Assembly: GCF_004762045.1 (NCBI RefSeq)
Contig: NZ_SJOM01000007.1
Coordinates: forward strand, 62,001-126,000
Source: Mycobacterium sp. DL99
GTDB lineage: Bacteria; Actinomycetota; Actinomycetes; Mycobacteriales; Mycobacteriaceae
Length of the DNA stretch: 64,000 nt
Direction of reading: 5' to 3'
Shown here: positions 16,698 to 27,406 of the stretch, piece by piece
How the letters are laid out: every line of letters starts with the position of its first letter
Position numbering within the stretch: the first letter of the stretch is position 1
Translations under genes and position numbers: made by a program
Notes under the pieces: model-generated
The model's database searches: none
Told to the model about the DNA's origin: nothing
The model's input: the letters and a program-made list of their open reading frames with translations, nothing else

Positions 16698-18854
16698 CTA
16701 ACCCACCGACTCGGCGGGCTGCGGGTACAACAACTCCAGCTCGCCGAGATGCGCTGCGGCCGCCACCAGCGGCAGGGCCGCCGAAACGGCAAGATCCGTT
16801 CCGGTGGCCTCTGCGCGCAACGACACCACGAAACTCTCCCCGATCGGTACCAGCACCGAGGTGGTGTCGGCGCCGGTGAGCCGGGCGCAGATGGCCGCGG
16901 CGTGCTCCTCGATCACTTCGCGGGTGTGGGGGTAGACGCCGAGCGGAGGCGGCACGACGTCGGCGATCAGCTCGGCCGCGGCTCGCACCCGGTTGGCCCG
17001 GTTGGCTGCGCGTACCACCGGAGCGCGTTGGTCGGTAGGCCCACCGTTCTCCGAAAGATATTGGCGGACAGCATCATCAAGGGTGCGGGAAGCCGAAAGT
17101 GCGTCGTGGCTCAGCGCGATGACGCGATCGGTAGCCGCTTCGGAGGCGCCTCGGGTCACGCGCAGGACGGCCGACTTGAGGAACTGTGCACCCATCTCCC
17201 GGGCCTGATCGATCGCCTTCGACACCGACGCCGTCGCGCCACGTGGCCACAACAGCAGCGACACCACGATCCCGACCATCGCGCCGACGACGACGTCCTC
17301 GACCCGGACCAGCCCCACGCGCCAGCCCGTCGGCACGATCAGGTTGAAGTTGATCAGCACCATCATGGTGAAGGCCGCCTGCCCGGCGATGAACGATCCG
17401 ACCTCGGGCACGTAGGCGGACCCGAATGCCACGAGGGGCAACAGGATCCACAACACCACAGGGTCCACCCCGACGAACTCGATGAGCACCGCACCCAGCA
17501 CGAATCCGATCGCGGTGCCGGCCACCGCGCGTAGCACCCGCGTCCCGGTGGTCAGTGCGCTGCTGCGCAGTACCGACATCGCGCCCAGCACCACCCAGAA
17601 TCCGTGTTGGACCGGGAACACGTGCGTGACGGCCACCGCCACGGCCAGTCCCAACCCGGTGCGCAGACTGTTGCGCAGCACCACCGCCCGCGTGGCCACC
17701 AGGCCCTTGGCGATGGCCGCGACCGCGACGGCCTCGGGCATCACCCAGTCGGCGGCGCCGGTCTCGGGCAGCCGCCGGCCCAACACCCGGGCCCACACCG
17801 GGCGCGCGTCGGCCAGTGCGGCATTGCCGATCACCCGCCCCGTGACCGCGATGGTGGCCGAGATGGTGCGCCGGATCAGCAGGCCGCGACCGAGCTCGAC
17901 GGCGGCCGCGTCGTCGGCGGTGCCCAGGATCTGCGTGATGTCGTCGCGGTAACTGCCCTGGGCCACGGTGCGTTGCTCGCCCAGTGCCGCGCGCAGATCG
18001 ATTCCGCGCGCGGCACGTTCGTCCCGATCATGGATCCGCAGCAGCGCGGCGCTGTCACGCAGCACCCGTACCGCAGGGTCGCGCATCGCGCCGAGCAGCT
18101 CACCGGTGTCATCGGTGACCTGGTCGCAGATCCAGCCGAGGTCGTCGACGACGCGTACCAGCGCCCGGCTGCCCGCGCTGAGGGCGACGGGCCGGTAGTC
18201 CGCGCCGAGGAAGCTCTCGTACAGCTTGTTCATCGCGCGGGTGACGTCGCGGGCCGAGGCCTGGCCCTCGAGCCGGTCGGCCAGCAGCCGGCATACCCGC
18301 GCCGAGTAGCGGCGCAGCTCGTCGTGATGCTTCGGCCGGAACAGGAACAGCGCCGCAGGCACGCAGGTCACGAGCGCGATCAGCCATCCGAGTAACCGGT
18401 CGGGTATCGGGCCGACGGGCGTGCACAGCGGCAGGACGAACAGCAGCAGCGTGGCGCGCTGTCCGGCGGCGACGACCTCGCTGAGCACGCCGGAGAACGA
18501 CACCACCATGCCGACGACGAACATCGCCGCCACGCTCAGCCACGGATACGGGGCCAGCACGGTGCCAAGCACGATCAGCACGGCGCCGTTGACGGCCAGG
18601 CCGCCGTAGGCGAGCGCCCGGGCGGGCCGGTTGCCGGGGAAATCGGCGGTGATGAGCAGGGACACCGCGCCGAAGATCGCGAACAGCGGAGTCTGGGAGT
18701 CGCCGCCGACGGCGAAGCCGACCGCAGCCGCGATGGGCAGGACGATGGCGGCCCGCAGGGCGCGGCGTAGCGCGTCGAATTCGGGGTCCCGGGCGCGTAG
18801 CGCGTCGCGCAGGCGGTCAGCTGCCCGGTGCCAGATCTCGGCCGGGGTCAGCAT
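16698..18854 (-). CDS. FUSC-family (aromatic acid exporter-like) membrane protein
   Basis: 718 residues from the ATG of MLTPAEIWHRAADRL. It has two repeated membrane modules: about residues 40-160, and about 395-540 with the FUSC motif RTGLGLAVAVAVTHVFPVQ and VLRAVAGTAIGFVLGAVL. Each module is followed by a cytosolic helical region. FUSC proteins resemble plant aluminium-activated malate transporters and the AaeB/YccS efflux proteins. The upstream TetR gene ends 11 bp before the start, so TetR and exporter form one leftward unit. The transported compound is unknown. Confidence 0.82.
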   Translation of the reverse strand: MLTPAEIWHRAADRLRDALRARDPEFDALRRALRAAIVLPIAAAVGFAVGGDSQTPLFAIFGAVSLLITADFPGNRPARALAYGGLAVNGAVLIVLGTVLAPYPWLSVAAMFVVGMVVSFSGVLSEVVAAGQRATLLLFVLPLCTPVGPIPDRLLGWLIALVTCVPAALFLFRPKHHDELRRYSARVCRLLADRLEGQASARDVTRAMNKLYESFLGADYRPVALSAGSRALVRVVDDLGWICDQVTDDTGELLGAMRDPAVRVLRDSAALLRIHDRDERAARGIDLRAALGEQRTVAQGSYRDDITQILGTADDAAAVELGRGLLIRRTISATIAVTGRVIGNAALADARPVWARVLGRRLPETGAADWVMPEAVAVAAIAKGLVATRAVVLRNSLRTGLGLAVAVAVTHVFPVQHGFWVVLGAMSVLRSSALTTGTRVLRAVAGTAIGFVLGAVLIEFVGVDPVVLWILLPLVAFGSAYVPEVGSFIAGQAAFTMMVLINFNLIVPTGWRVGLVRVEDVVVGAMVGIVVSLLLWPRGATASVSKAIDQAREMGAQFLKSAVLRVTRGASEAATDRVIALSHDALSASRTLDDAVRQYLSENGGPTDQRAPVVRAANRANRVRAAAELIADVVPPPLGVYPHTREVIEEHAAAICARLTGADTTSVLVPIGESFVVSLRAEATGTDLAVSAALPLVAAAAHLGELELLYPQPAESVG

Positions 18855-18865
18855 GATCGCCGATG

Positions 18866-19504
18866 TTAGACCGGTTGGTCCGAACCGGCGGCCGGAGTGA
18901 ACCGGCCCGATTCCAGCGCGTCGCGCATCTGGCCGGTGATCCACTGCAGGGCATCGGTGTCGCGCGGCAGGGTGCTCTGTTCGAAGCCGACGATCAGGTA
19001 CAGGCTCCACGCCGCGAAGTACCGGGCGTTGCGCTCGTCGCCGATGAGCTCGAGCGCCGACTCGTAGATGATGTCGAAGCGCAACTGGTCCACCACGGCC
19101 TGCACGGTGTAGACCTCTGGGTCCAGCGAGCTCCATACCCGGATGGCGGCCTCGGCGCCGTGGGGCAGGGCCAGCGCCTCGCCGATCATGGTCTCGATGC
19201 GGTGGTGCGGATCGTGGTCGGCGCGCAGCGCCTCGACCACCCGCAGGGTGCGGGCCTCACGCCAGTGCGCGATGAGTTCCTTCGTGTAGGACGCCCAGTT
19301 GGGGAAGTAGTGATAGAAGGACCCGGTTGTGACGCCCAGCCGGTTGCACACCTCGGCGAGTTTGAGCCCGCCGTACCCGAGATCGGACAACACATCCAGA
19401 CCGGTCTCGAAGTACGACTCCCGTGAAACAACCCCCGACATAACGGACCACGCTAGTTCGTCGGCCAATTTCGGGCGCGGTGGGGCTTTGCTGGTCAGCC
19501 GCAT
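18866..19504 (-). CDS. TetR-family regulator upstream of the FUSC exporter
   Basis: About 212 residues. The TetR DNA-binding domain is seen at FETGLDVLSDLGYGG, LAEVCNRLGVTTGSFYHYFP, followed by a helical ligand domain. Start is uncertain: the ATG at 19504 is given, with a GTG at 19513 and an ATG at 19441 also possible, and none has a clear ribosome site. It is transcribed into the FUSC gene 11 bp later and probably controls it. It diverges from a second TetR gene starting at about 19565. Confidence 0.8.
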   Translation of the reverse strand: MRLTSKAPPRPKLADELAWSVMSGVVSRESYFETGLDVLSDLGYGGLKLAEVCNRLGVTTGSFYHYFPNWASYTKELIAHWREARTLRVVEALRADHDPHHRIETMIGEALALPHGAEAAIRVWSSLDPEVYTVQAVVDQLRFDIIYESALELIGDERNARYFAAWSLYLIVGFEQSTLPRDTDALQWITGQMRDALESGRFTPAAGSDQPV

Positions 19505-19564
19505 ATAACGCACACCAACATGACGGCATCGGGGCTCTCAGGTGACGTGTGGCACAATTTGATC

Positions 19565-20200
19565 GTGGCCCACACAGCGAGCCGAGGACCGGGACGTCCT
19601 CCCGCAGCAAAGGCGGCGGAGACTCGTGAACGCATCGTGCGTGCTGCCCGTGAAGTTTTTAGCGAACTTGGCTACGACGCAGCTACGTTTCAGGCGATAG
19701 CGATTCGCGCCGATCTCACCCGCCCGGCAATCAACCATTACTTCAGCAGCAAACGTGTCCTGTATCGGGATGTGGTCGAGCAGACCAATGCGAAGGTGAT
19801 CGCCGCGGGCATTGCCAAAGCCCGGGACGCCACCACTCTGCTGAACCGGATTTCGGCGTTCTTCGCCGCGGCGATGGATGCGGAATCGACTGACCGGTCG
19901 GCAGCCGCGTTTCTGGTCACGTCGGTCTTGGAGGCCCAGCGTCATCCCGAACTGATTTCCGAGGAGCACGACGCGCTGCGCAGCTCGCGGGAGTTCGTCA
20001 AGTGGGCGGTCGACGAGGCCATCCAGGGCGGTGAGTTGAGCACCGACACCGACATCCCGGCGATCGTGGAGATGCTGGTCGCGGTGATGTGGGGCATGGG
20101 CTTTTATGCCGGTTACGTGGGGCATCGCGACGACGTGGCCGTCATCGTGGACAAGTTCGAACTCTTGATGGCGAACAAGCTCTGGCAGCTGCGCGACTGA
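19565..20200 (+). CDS. TetR-family regulator, Rv0144-like position
   Basis: 211 residues from the GTG of VAHTASRGPGRPP; a frame from 19520 adds 15 residues. Helix-turn-helix: RIVRAAREVFSELGYDA, FQAIAIRADLTRPAINHYF. C-terminal ligand domain to the end. It precedes two SAM methyltransferase genes on the same strand, the arrangement of M. tuberculosis Rv0144-Rv0145-Rv0146. A CACAAT hexamer six bases before the GTG would give a leaderless transcript, which is why I favour this start, with moderate certainty. Confidence 0.78.
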   Translation: MAHTASRGPGRPPAAKAAETRERIVRAAREVFSELGYDAATFQAIAIRADLTRPAINHYFSSKRVLYRDVVEQTNAKVIAAGIAKARDATTLLNRISAFFAAAMDAESTDRSAAAFLVTSVLEAQRHPELISEEHDALRSSREFVKWAVDEAIQGGELSTDTDIPAIVEMLVAVMWGMGFYAGYVGHRDDVAVIVDKFELLMANKLWQLRD

Positions 20201-20272
20201 CGCGTCGGCACCGTGAGGTGCCCCACATAGCCGTATAGCTCGACTAAGTTCTTCGGTAGCATTGTCTGGCAA

Positions 20273-22164
<1,892 letters not shown>

Positions 22165-22185
22165 TCCCGACCTCTGACACAACGA

Positions 22186-22215
22186 AAGGGGCGCCCCGAT
22201 TATGGGGCGCCCCTT
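22186..22215. terminator. Bidirectional intrinsic terminator
   Basis: Perfect 12-bp GC-rich stem (AAGGGGCGCCCC at 22186-22197 and GGGGCGCCCCTT at 22204-22215) with a 6-base loop, followed by CCTTTTTC on the plus strand and a short T run on the minus strand. It separates the rightward methyltransferases from the leftward small secreted protein genes. Confidence 0.88.
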
Positions 22216-22231
22216 CCTTTTTCGTTGTCGA

Positions 22232-22429
22232 TCAGCGGTTAGGCATCGCGTTGGTGCGAGTCACGTTGGTGTGCTTGACCGTGGTGTCGACCTGAGGAGC
22301 GGTCGCCTTCTGGTGCATCTGGTGCACCCAGAGGTGGTGGTCGACTCCGGCGGAGGCCGGTGATGCCAGGCCCAGAAGGGCGGCGGCCAATCCGCTGACG
22401 AGCACTGCGGGAATTCCGAACTTCTTCAT
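22232..22429 (-). CDS. Small secreted protein
   Basis: 65 residues with a classical signal peptide (MKKFGIPAVLVSGLAAALLG, cleavage after ASA at about residue 27). The mature chain is His-rich and only about 38 residues long, with PQVDTTVKHTNVTRTN. Good ribosome site (AAGGAT). It is a paralogue of the 55-residue protein encoded 160 bp upstream, sharing the signal peptide layout and the PQVDTTV-H core. Function not recognised. Export to the envelope or medium is likely. Confidence 0.8.
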   Translation of the reverse strand: MKKFGIPAVLVSGLAAALLGLASPASAGVDHHLWVHQMHQKATAPQVDTTVKHTNVTRTNAMPNR

Positions 22430-22589
22430 TTATTTCTATCCTTTTTGGGAACACATTCCGCGTAATTCCAACCGGCGGACCTCGGGGTTTATTCCTGTTA
22501 AACCCAGCCGGACCCCGTGACAGTGGTCACTGGACCCACCGGTTCATCGGGACTTGTCCGCGTGCCTCGTCTGCGATCCCGGCGACGCC

Positions 22590-22757
22590 TCAGTGGCTCT
22601 GGTGCACGGTGGTGTCGACCTGCGGCACGGTCACGTGCGGGCCGATCTGATCCAGCCAACCGTGGTGGGACACATCGGCGGAAGCCGGGCCGGCCAGGCC
22701 CAGGACGGCGGCGGCCAGACCACTGGCGATGACTGCGGTGAATCCGAACTTCTTCAT
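22590..22757 (-). CDS. Small secreted protein, paralogue of the downstream gene
   Basis: 55 residues, read directly from the minus strand. The signal peptide begins MKKFGFTAVIASGLAAAVLG and ends near GPASA. The mature chain of about 28 residues is His-rich (DVSHHGWLDQIGPH) and closes with VPQVDTTVHQSH. It shares MKKFG, the ASG-LAAA core and PQVDTTV-H with the 65-residue protein, so the two arose by tandem duplication. Ribosome site GCAGAGGAA is close to the ATG. Function unknown. Confidence 0.75.
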   Translation of the reverse strand: MKKFGFTAVIASGLAAAVLGLAGPASADVSHHGWLDQIGPHVTVPQVDTTVHQSH

Positions 22758-22901
22758 TTCCTCTGCCTCTTCTCGATTCTCTTTCTTGACTAGTTCAACT
22801 AAAGCCGGGCGCGGTTGATTTCCGGATCCGCGACGTTGGCGGCAATTGACCCCTCGATGGCAGAAACATGTCGGCCCGGCCCCGATTGAGTGCTAGCCGA
22901 C

Positions 22902-22913
22902 CCGGTTAACCGG
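22902..22913. promoter_or_regulatory. Perfect 12-bp palindrome upstream of the SDR gene
   Basis: CCGGTTAACCGG, 71 bp before the SDR start and inside the 227-bp gap between divergent genes. It could be an operator for the SDR-QOR-HAD run. No regulator is adjacent, so this is only a candidate. Confidence 0.3.
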
Positions 22914-22984
22914 CAGTTATCCGCCCGCCGTATACAGGAGGGGAGCTGAGCCGTTTCGCGGCCCGTTACCGAGGAGGAATCCCC

Positions 22985-23848
22985 ATGCCAGGAGTGCAGG
23001 ACCGTGTTGTCGTCGTCACCGGAGCCGGTGGTGGTCTGGGCCGTGAATACGCCCTGACGCTGGCCCGCGAGGGCGCCAGCGTCGTCGTCAACGACCTGGG
23101 CGGCGCCCGCGACGGCACTGGCGCCGGCCACAACATGGCCGACGAGGTTGTCAACGAGATCAAGGCCGCCGGCGGACGCGCCGTCGCTAACTACGACAGC
23201 GTCGCCGAGTCCGAGGGCGCCGAGAACATCATCAAGACCGCGATCGACGAGTTCGGCAAGGTCGACGGCGTCGTCTCCAACGCCGGCATCCTGCGTGACG
23301 GCACCTTCCACAAGATGACGTTCGAGCAGTGGGACGCGGTGCTCAAGGTGCACCTCTACGGCGGCTACAACGTCATCCGTGCGGCGTGGCCGCACTTCCG
23401 GGAGCAGAGCTTCGGCCGTGTCGTCGTCGCCACCTCCACCAGCGGTCTGTTCGGCAACTTCGGTCAGGCCAACTACGGTGCCGCCAAGCTCGGCCTGGTC
23501 GGTCTGATCAACACGCTGGCCCAGGAAGGCGCCAAGTACAACATCAAGACCAACGCGGTCGCCCCGATCGCCGCCACCCGCATGACCCAGGACATCCTGC
23601 CGCCCGAGGTGTTCGAGAAACTAACCCCCGAGTACGTCGCCCCGGTGGTGGCCTACCTGATGACCGAGGAACTGCCCGACACCGACTCGGTGTTCATCGT
23701 CGGCGGTGGCAAGGTGCAGCGCACCGCACTGTTCCAGAACGACGGCATCACCTTCACCGACGTGCCCTCCGTCGATGACATCGCTGCCAAGTGGGGCGAG
23801 ATCACCGATCTTTCCGCCGCTCAGCAAGCCAGCTTCAAGCTGGGCTAG
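22985..23848 (+). CDS. Short-chain dehydrogenase/reductase, Rv0148 orthologue
   Basis: 287 residues. Classical SDR: cofactor motif TGAGGGLGREYAL (residues 12-24), NAG motif VVSNAGILRDG and catalytic YxxxK in NYGAAKLG. It resembles the SDR domain of peroxisomal multifunctional enzyme type 2 (NDLGGARDGTG), and Rv0148 is its close M. tuberculosis counterpart, suggesting a (R)-3-hydroxyacyl-CoA type substrate. Strong ribosome site GAGGAGGAAT. It starts a tight rightward run, with the next gene 5 bp after the stop. Confidence 0.88.
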   Translation: MPGVQDRVVVVTGAGGGLGREYALTLAREGASVVVNDLGGARDGTGAGHNMADEVVNEIKAAGGRAVANYDSVAESEGAENIIKTAIDEFGKVDGVVSNAGILRDGTFHKMTFEQWDAVLKVHLYGGYNVIRAAWPHFREQSFGRVVVATSTSGLFGNFGQANYGAAKLGLVGLINTLAQEGAKYNIKTNAVAPIAATRMTQDILPPEVFEKLTPEYVAPVVAYLMTEELPDTDSVFIVGGGKVQRTALFQNDGITFTDVPSVDDIAAKWGEITDLSAAQQASFKLG

Positions 23849-23853
23849 GACTG

Positions 23854-24831
23854 GTGAAAGCGCTTGTAGCGCAGGCACTTACCGGTACATCCGGGCTGGC
23901 GTACGTCGACGTCGATGATCTGGCCGGTAATCCCGCATATGCGGGCACCGTCATCGTCGACGTCGGCGCCGCCGGCGTCTGCTTCCCCGATCTGCTGTTG
24001 CTGCGCGGTGAGTACCAGCTGCGGCTGGAACCGCCGTTCACGCCCGGCATGGAGGTGGCCGGAACGGTGCGCTCGGCACCCGAGGGCTCCGGGTTCACCC
24101 CGGGACAGCGGGTTTCGGCGTTCTCGATGATCGGCGGGTACGCCGAGCAGGTCGCGGCGGTACCGGCCAACGTGATCCCCACCGCCGACGGTCTTGATGA
24201 CGGTGAAGCGGCATCGCTGCTGGGCAACTACTACACGATGCAGTTCGCGCTGGCCCGTCGCGGCGGGCTGGTTCCGGGGGAGACCGTCCTGGTCCTCGGC
24301 TCGGCGGGCGGCATCGGTGCCGCATCGATCCAATTGGCCAAAGCCATGGGCGCCAAGGTCATTGCGATGGTGCACCGGTCCGGGGCCGAGGAGTTCGTGT
24401 CGTCGCTCGGCGCCGACGTGGTGTTGCCGCTGGCCGATGGCTGGCGCGAGGCCGTGATGGAAGCCACCGACGGCCAGGGCGTCGACCTCGTCGTCGACCC
24501 GATCGGCGGCGACGCCTTCGACGACGCGATCCGGGTGCTGGCCCCAGAGGGTCGGCTGCTCGTCATCGGTTTCGCCGCGGGCGGCGGGATCCCGACGGTC
24601 AAGGTGAACAGGCTGTTGCTGCGCAACGTCAGCGTGGTCGGTGTCGGCTGGGGAGAGTTCGTGCGCCGCCACCCGGCCGCCCAGGCACAGGTCGGAGCCG
24701 AGCTGACCAAGTTGGTGGCCGCCGGGTTGCGTCCGCCGCCACCGGTGCGGTTCCCGTTGTCCGAGGGTGCGGCTGCGCTCGATGCGCTGGCCAACGGTTC
24801 GGTACGCGGGAAGCTCGTCCTGGAGCCATGA
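23854..24831 (+). CDS. NADPH:quinone oxidoreductase-like protein, Rv0149 orthologue
   Basis: 325 residues from the GTG of VKALVAQALTGTSG, 5 bp after the SDR stop. Zinc-free medium-chain dehydrogenase: GroES-like N-terminal domain (residues about 1-125), Rossmann domain with VLVLGSAGGIGAASIQLAKA, and no zinc-binding Cys/His cluster. It reduces quinones or enoyl-type substrates with NADPH. Adjacent SDR and QOR genes in this order match Rv0148-Rv0149. The stop overlaps the HAD gene start. Confidence 0.88.
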   Translation: MKALVAQALTGTSGLAYVDVDDLAGNPAYAGTVIVDVGAAGVCFPDLLLLRGEYQLRLEPPFTPGMEVAGTVRSAPEGSGFTPGQRVSAFSMIGGYAEQVAAVPANVIPTADGLDDGEAASLLGNYYTMQFALARRGGLVPGETVLVLGSAGGIGAASIQLAKAMGAKVIAMVHRSGAEEFVSSLGADVVLPLADGWREAVMEATDGQGVDLVVDPIGGDAFDDAIRVLAPEGRLLVIGFAAGGGIPTVKVNRLLLRNVSVVGVGWGEFVRRHPAAQAQVGAELTKLVAAGLRPPPPVRFPLSEGAAALDALANGSVRGKLVLEP

Positions 24832-25526
24832 TGCGAGCTCTGGCCTTCGATGTGTTCGGGACCGTCGTGGACTGGCGGTCCAGCATCATCGGTGAGCTGG
24901 AAGCCTTCGGCGAAAGCCGTGGGCTGCAACGGGATTGGCCGGCCTTCGCCGATCATTGGCGGGCCGGCTATGCCCCGGCGATGGACCGGGTGCGCCGCGG
25001 TGAGCTGCCGTGGACCAGGATCGACGATCTGCATCGCGCGATCCTGGTCGACCTGCTCGGCGCCGCGGGCATCCGGGCCGGGGACGCCGAGATCGACCAT
25101 CTCAACCGGGCCTGGCACCGCCTGGATCCGTGGCCGGACTCGGTGGTCGGGCTGACCCGGCTCAAGCAGCGCTACCTCATCACGACGTTGTCGAACGGCA
25201 ACGTCTCACTGCTCACCAACATGGCCAAACATGCCGGGCTGCCATGGGACTGCGTGATCTCGGCCGAGCTGTTCCGGCATTACAAGCCGGACCCGGAGGC
25301 CTATCAGGGCTGCGCCCAGCTGCTCGACATCGAGCCCGAGGAGCTGACGCTCGTTGCAGCCCATCCCTCCGACCTGCGGGCCGCCCGCGCGGCCGGGCTC
25401 GGGACCGCATACGTGGCCCGGCCCCTGGAGTACGGGCCGGATCGGGCTCCGCACGACGTCACGTCCGATGACTTCGACATCGTCGCGACGGATTTTGTCG
25501 ACCTCGCCGACCAACTCGGTGCGTAG
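24828..25526 (+). CDS. Haloacid dehalogenase type II-like HAD hydrolase
   Basis: 232 residues. The HAD nucleophile is D9 in LAFDVFGTVVDW. Motif 2 is TTLSNGN, the motif 3 Lys is in RHYKPDPEAYQGC, and motif 4 appears as AAHPSDLRAARAAG. The L-2-haloacid dehalogenase layout is evident, but the true substrate may be a phosphate ester or haloacid. ATGA overlap with the quinone oxidoreductase; the next gene begins 9 bp later. Confidence 0.82.
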   Translation: MMRALAFDVFGTVVDWRSSIIGELEAFGESRGLQRDWPAFADHWRAGYAPAMDRVRRGELPWTRIDDLHRAILVDLLGAAGIRAGDAEIDHLNRAWHRLDPWPDSVVGLTRLKQRYLITTLSNGNVSLLTNMAKHAGLPWDCVISAELFRHYKPDPEAYQGCAQLLDIEPEELTLVAAHPSDLRAARAAGLGTAYVARPLEYGPDRAPHDVTSDDFDIVATDFVDLADQLGA

Positions 25527-25535
25527 CGTGGAGGT

Positions 25536-26258
25536 GTGGACACCGCATCGAGTGGGGCATTGCGCAAGGCGCTGGACCTCCTGATCGATCCGCCGGCCGA
25601 GCCGGACGTCAGCAAGGGGTATCTCGATCTGCTGGGGGACGGCAGCGACGCCCCCAAGAATGCGGGATTCATCCAGAAGATGTGGGCGTCACCGGTCGGG
25701 TCGATGCTCTACGACGGTGCCCAGGGGATCGGGCGCAAGGTGATGACGGCGTGGCAGGAGCCCACCGAATGGCTCGACATCCCGCCCGGCGGGGTCGCGC
25801 TCGATGTCGGCAGCGGTCCGGGGAACGTGACGGCCGCTCTGGCACGGGCGGCCGGCCTGGACGGGTATGCGCTCGGTGTGGACATCTCGGAGCCCATGCT
25901 GGCGCGTGCGGTCGCGGCCGAATCCGGCCGGCAGGTCGGTTTCCTGCGCGCCGACGCTCAGAAGCTCCCGTTCCGGGATGGCGTCTTCGATGCGGTGACC
26001 TCGATTGCGGTGCTGCAGTTGATCCCCGACGCCGAGGCGGCACTGGCGGAGATGGTGCGGGTGCTGCGCCCCGGCGGGCGCATGGCGATCATGGTGCCCA
26101 CGGCGACGACCCGGGGGCCCGCGCGGCTGCTGTCGAAGGGCGGTGCCCGCTTCTTCGCCGAAGATGAGCTCGCCGATCGGTTCGAGGGGCTCGGCCTGGA
26201 GCGGGTACGTTCCAAGACCATGGGCACCATGCAGTGGGTGCGCGGGCAGAAACCGTGA
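25536..26258 (+). CDS. Class I SAM-dependent methyltransferase
   Basis: 240 residues, GTG start. The SAM motif I is VALDVGSGPGNVTAALARA, motif II GVDISEPMLARA, motif III FDAVTSIAVLQLIPD and the LRPGG turn follows. This is the Methyltransf_11 type found with lipid and quinone methylation; the substrate is not evident. It is part of the run SDR-QOR-HAD-MT-DUF456-YceI, and its stop overlaps the next start (GTGA). Confidence 0.85.
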   Translation: MDTASSGALRKALDLLIDPPAEPDVSKGYLDLLGDGSDAPKNAGFIQKMWASPVGSMLYDGAQGIGRKVMTAWQEPTEWLDIPPGGVALDVGSGPGNVTAALARAAGLDGYALGVDISEPMLARAVAAESGRQVGFLRADAQKLPFRDGVFDAVTSIAVLQLIPDAEAALAEMVRVLRPGGRMAIMVPTATTRGPARLLSKGGARFFAEDELADRFEGLGLERVRSKTMGTMQWVRGQKP

Positions 26259-26743
26259 GCACACTCGGAATTGTTCTTGTCGCACTTGTAATCGCCGTCG
26301 GACTCATCGGCATCGTGCTGCCCGTGCTGCCCGGCGGCGGGTTTCTGGTGTTCGCCGCGATCGCGGTGTGGGCCGTCGTCGAACACACCACGGTGTCGTG
26401 GGTGACGCTCGGCGTCGCGGCCGTGTTCTTCGTGACGGCCGAGGTGATCAAGTACGCGTGGCCGGTCCGGCGGATGCGGGCCGCCGAGGTGGGGATGTGG
26501 AGCCTGGTGGCCGGTGGGGTCCTCGGCCTGATCGGCTTCTTCGTCATCCCGGTGATCGGGTTGGTGATCGGCTTCGTCGCGGGTGTGTACCTGGCGGAGT
26601 TGGCCGCACGTCGTGACTACCGCCGGGCCTGGGCGTCAACTGTGCACGCGCTCAAGGGAGTTGCGCTGTCGGTCGGTGTCGAGCTGACCGGAGCCCTCCT
26701 GGCGACCATCACGTGGGTGGCGGGTCTGGTGATCGCGTCGTGA
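26255..26743 (+). CDS. DUF456 membrane protein
   Basis: 162 residues from the GTG overlapping the previous stop. Four to five hydrophobic segments with the family hairpin LIGIVLPVLPGGGFLVFAAI and FVIPVIGLVIGFVAGVYLAE. DUF456 proteins are small inner-membrane proteins of unknown role with glycine-zipper segments. The stop overlaps the start of the YceI gene, so three genes in a row are coupled by GTGA overlaps. Confidence 0.8.
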   Translation: MSTLGIVLVALVIAVGLIGIVLPVLPGGGFLVFAAIAVWAVVEHTTVSWVTLGVAAVFFVTAEVIKYAWPVRRMRAAEVGMWSLVAGGVLGLIGFFVIPVIGLVIGFVAGVYLAELAARRDYRRAWASTVHALKGVALSVGVELTGALLATITWVAGLVIAS

Positions 26744-27288
26744 CGCAGTGGAACCTGGGCCCCGACTCGGGCGAACTGCTGCTGCGCACCGGCGTGACGG
26801 GGAGCGCTTCGCGAATGGGCCATCGGTTGACGATCGCGATGCGCTCGTGGCACGCGACCGTGGAATGGGATGGCGAGGAACCGGCGGCGGTGGAGGTGAC
26901 GGTCGACCTCGATTCCCTGGACGTGCTGAGGGGCGAGGGCGGCATGACTCCGTTGTCTGGTGCCGAGAAGGTGCTGATCCGGTCCAATGCGCTGAAGACG
27001 TTGCGCGCGAAGCGATTCCCCCTGGCGATCTTTCGATCCACCGAGATCGTCCACGAAGCCGACACTTATCGGATCGTCGGGACCCTCGAGATCTCCGGTG
27101 ACAACGCCCACCAGGCTGTCGATGTCCGGGTTGACGCGGACGGCGACTCCTGGCGCATCTCCGGTCAGGCCAACGTGCGGCACAGCGACTTCGGCATCAA
27201 GCAGTACTCGATGCTGATGGGCGCGATGAAGGTGGCCGACGAGGTGCGCGTCACGTTTGCTGCCACCGTGGCACGTGGCGCCGCGTAG
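26740..27288 (+). CDS. YceI-family protein
   Basis: 182 residues from the GTG of VTQWNLGPDSGELLLRT. The YceI lipocalin-like barrel is recognisable from the opening W-L-P-SG-L-RTG pattern, GHRLTIAMRSWHATV, and a late KVADEVRVTF strand. Family members bind polyisoprenoid-like lipids. No signal peptide is seen, unlike the E. coli protein, so it is probably cytosolic. Last gene of the rightward run. Confidence 0.8.
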   Translation: MTQWNLGPDSGELLLRTGVTGSASRMGHRLTIAMRSWHATVEWDGEEPAAVEVTVDLDSLDVLRGEGGMTPLSGAEKVLIRSNALKTLRAKRFPLAIFRSTEIVHEADTYRIVGTLEISGDNAHQAVDVRVDADGDSWRISGQANVRHSDFGIKQYSMLMGAMKVADEVRVTFAATVARGAA

Positions 27289-27406
27289 TCCGGCGGAAGC
27301 TGCTGCGTCCCGGTCTGGCAAGTTCCTGTCAGGTTTGCCCAACCCAGGTGTAGAGCGCGGGCTGAGGGGGTAGTTGTTGATTCGGTGAACGTGAGGAGTC
27401 CGAATC

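Noticed and set aside
27289..27406. Possible SigF-type promoter (GGTTT and GGGTAG) before the ctpI unit
   Set aside because: The spacing between the two elements is about 31 bases, far from the 15-17 expected.
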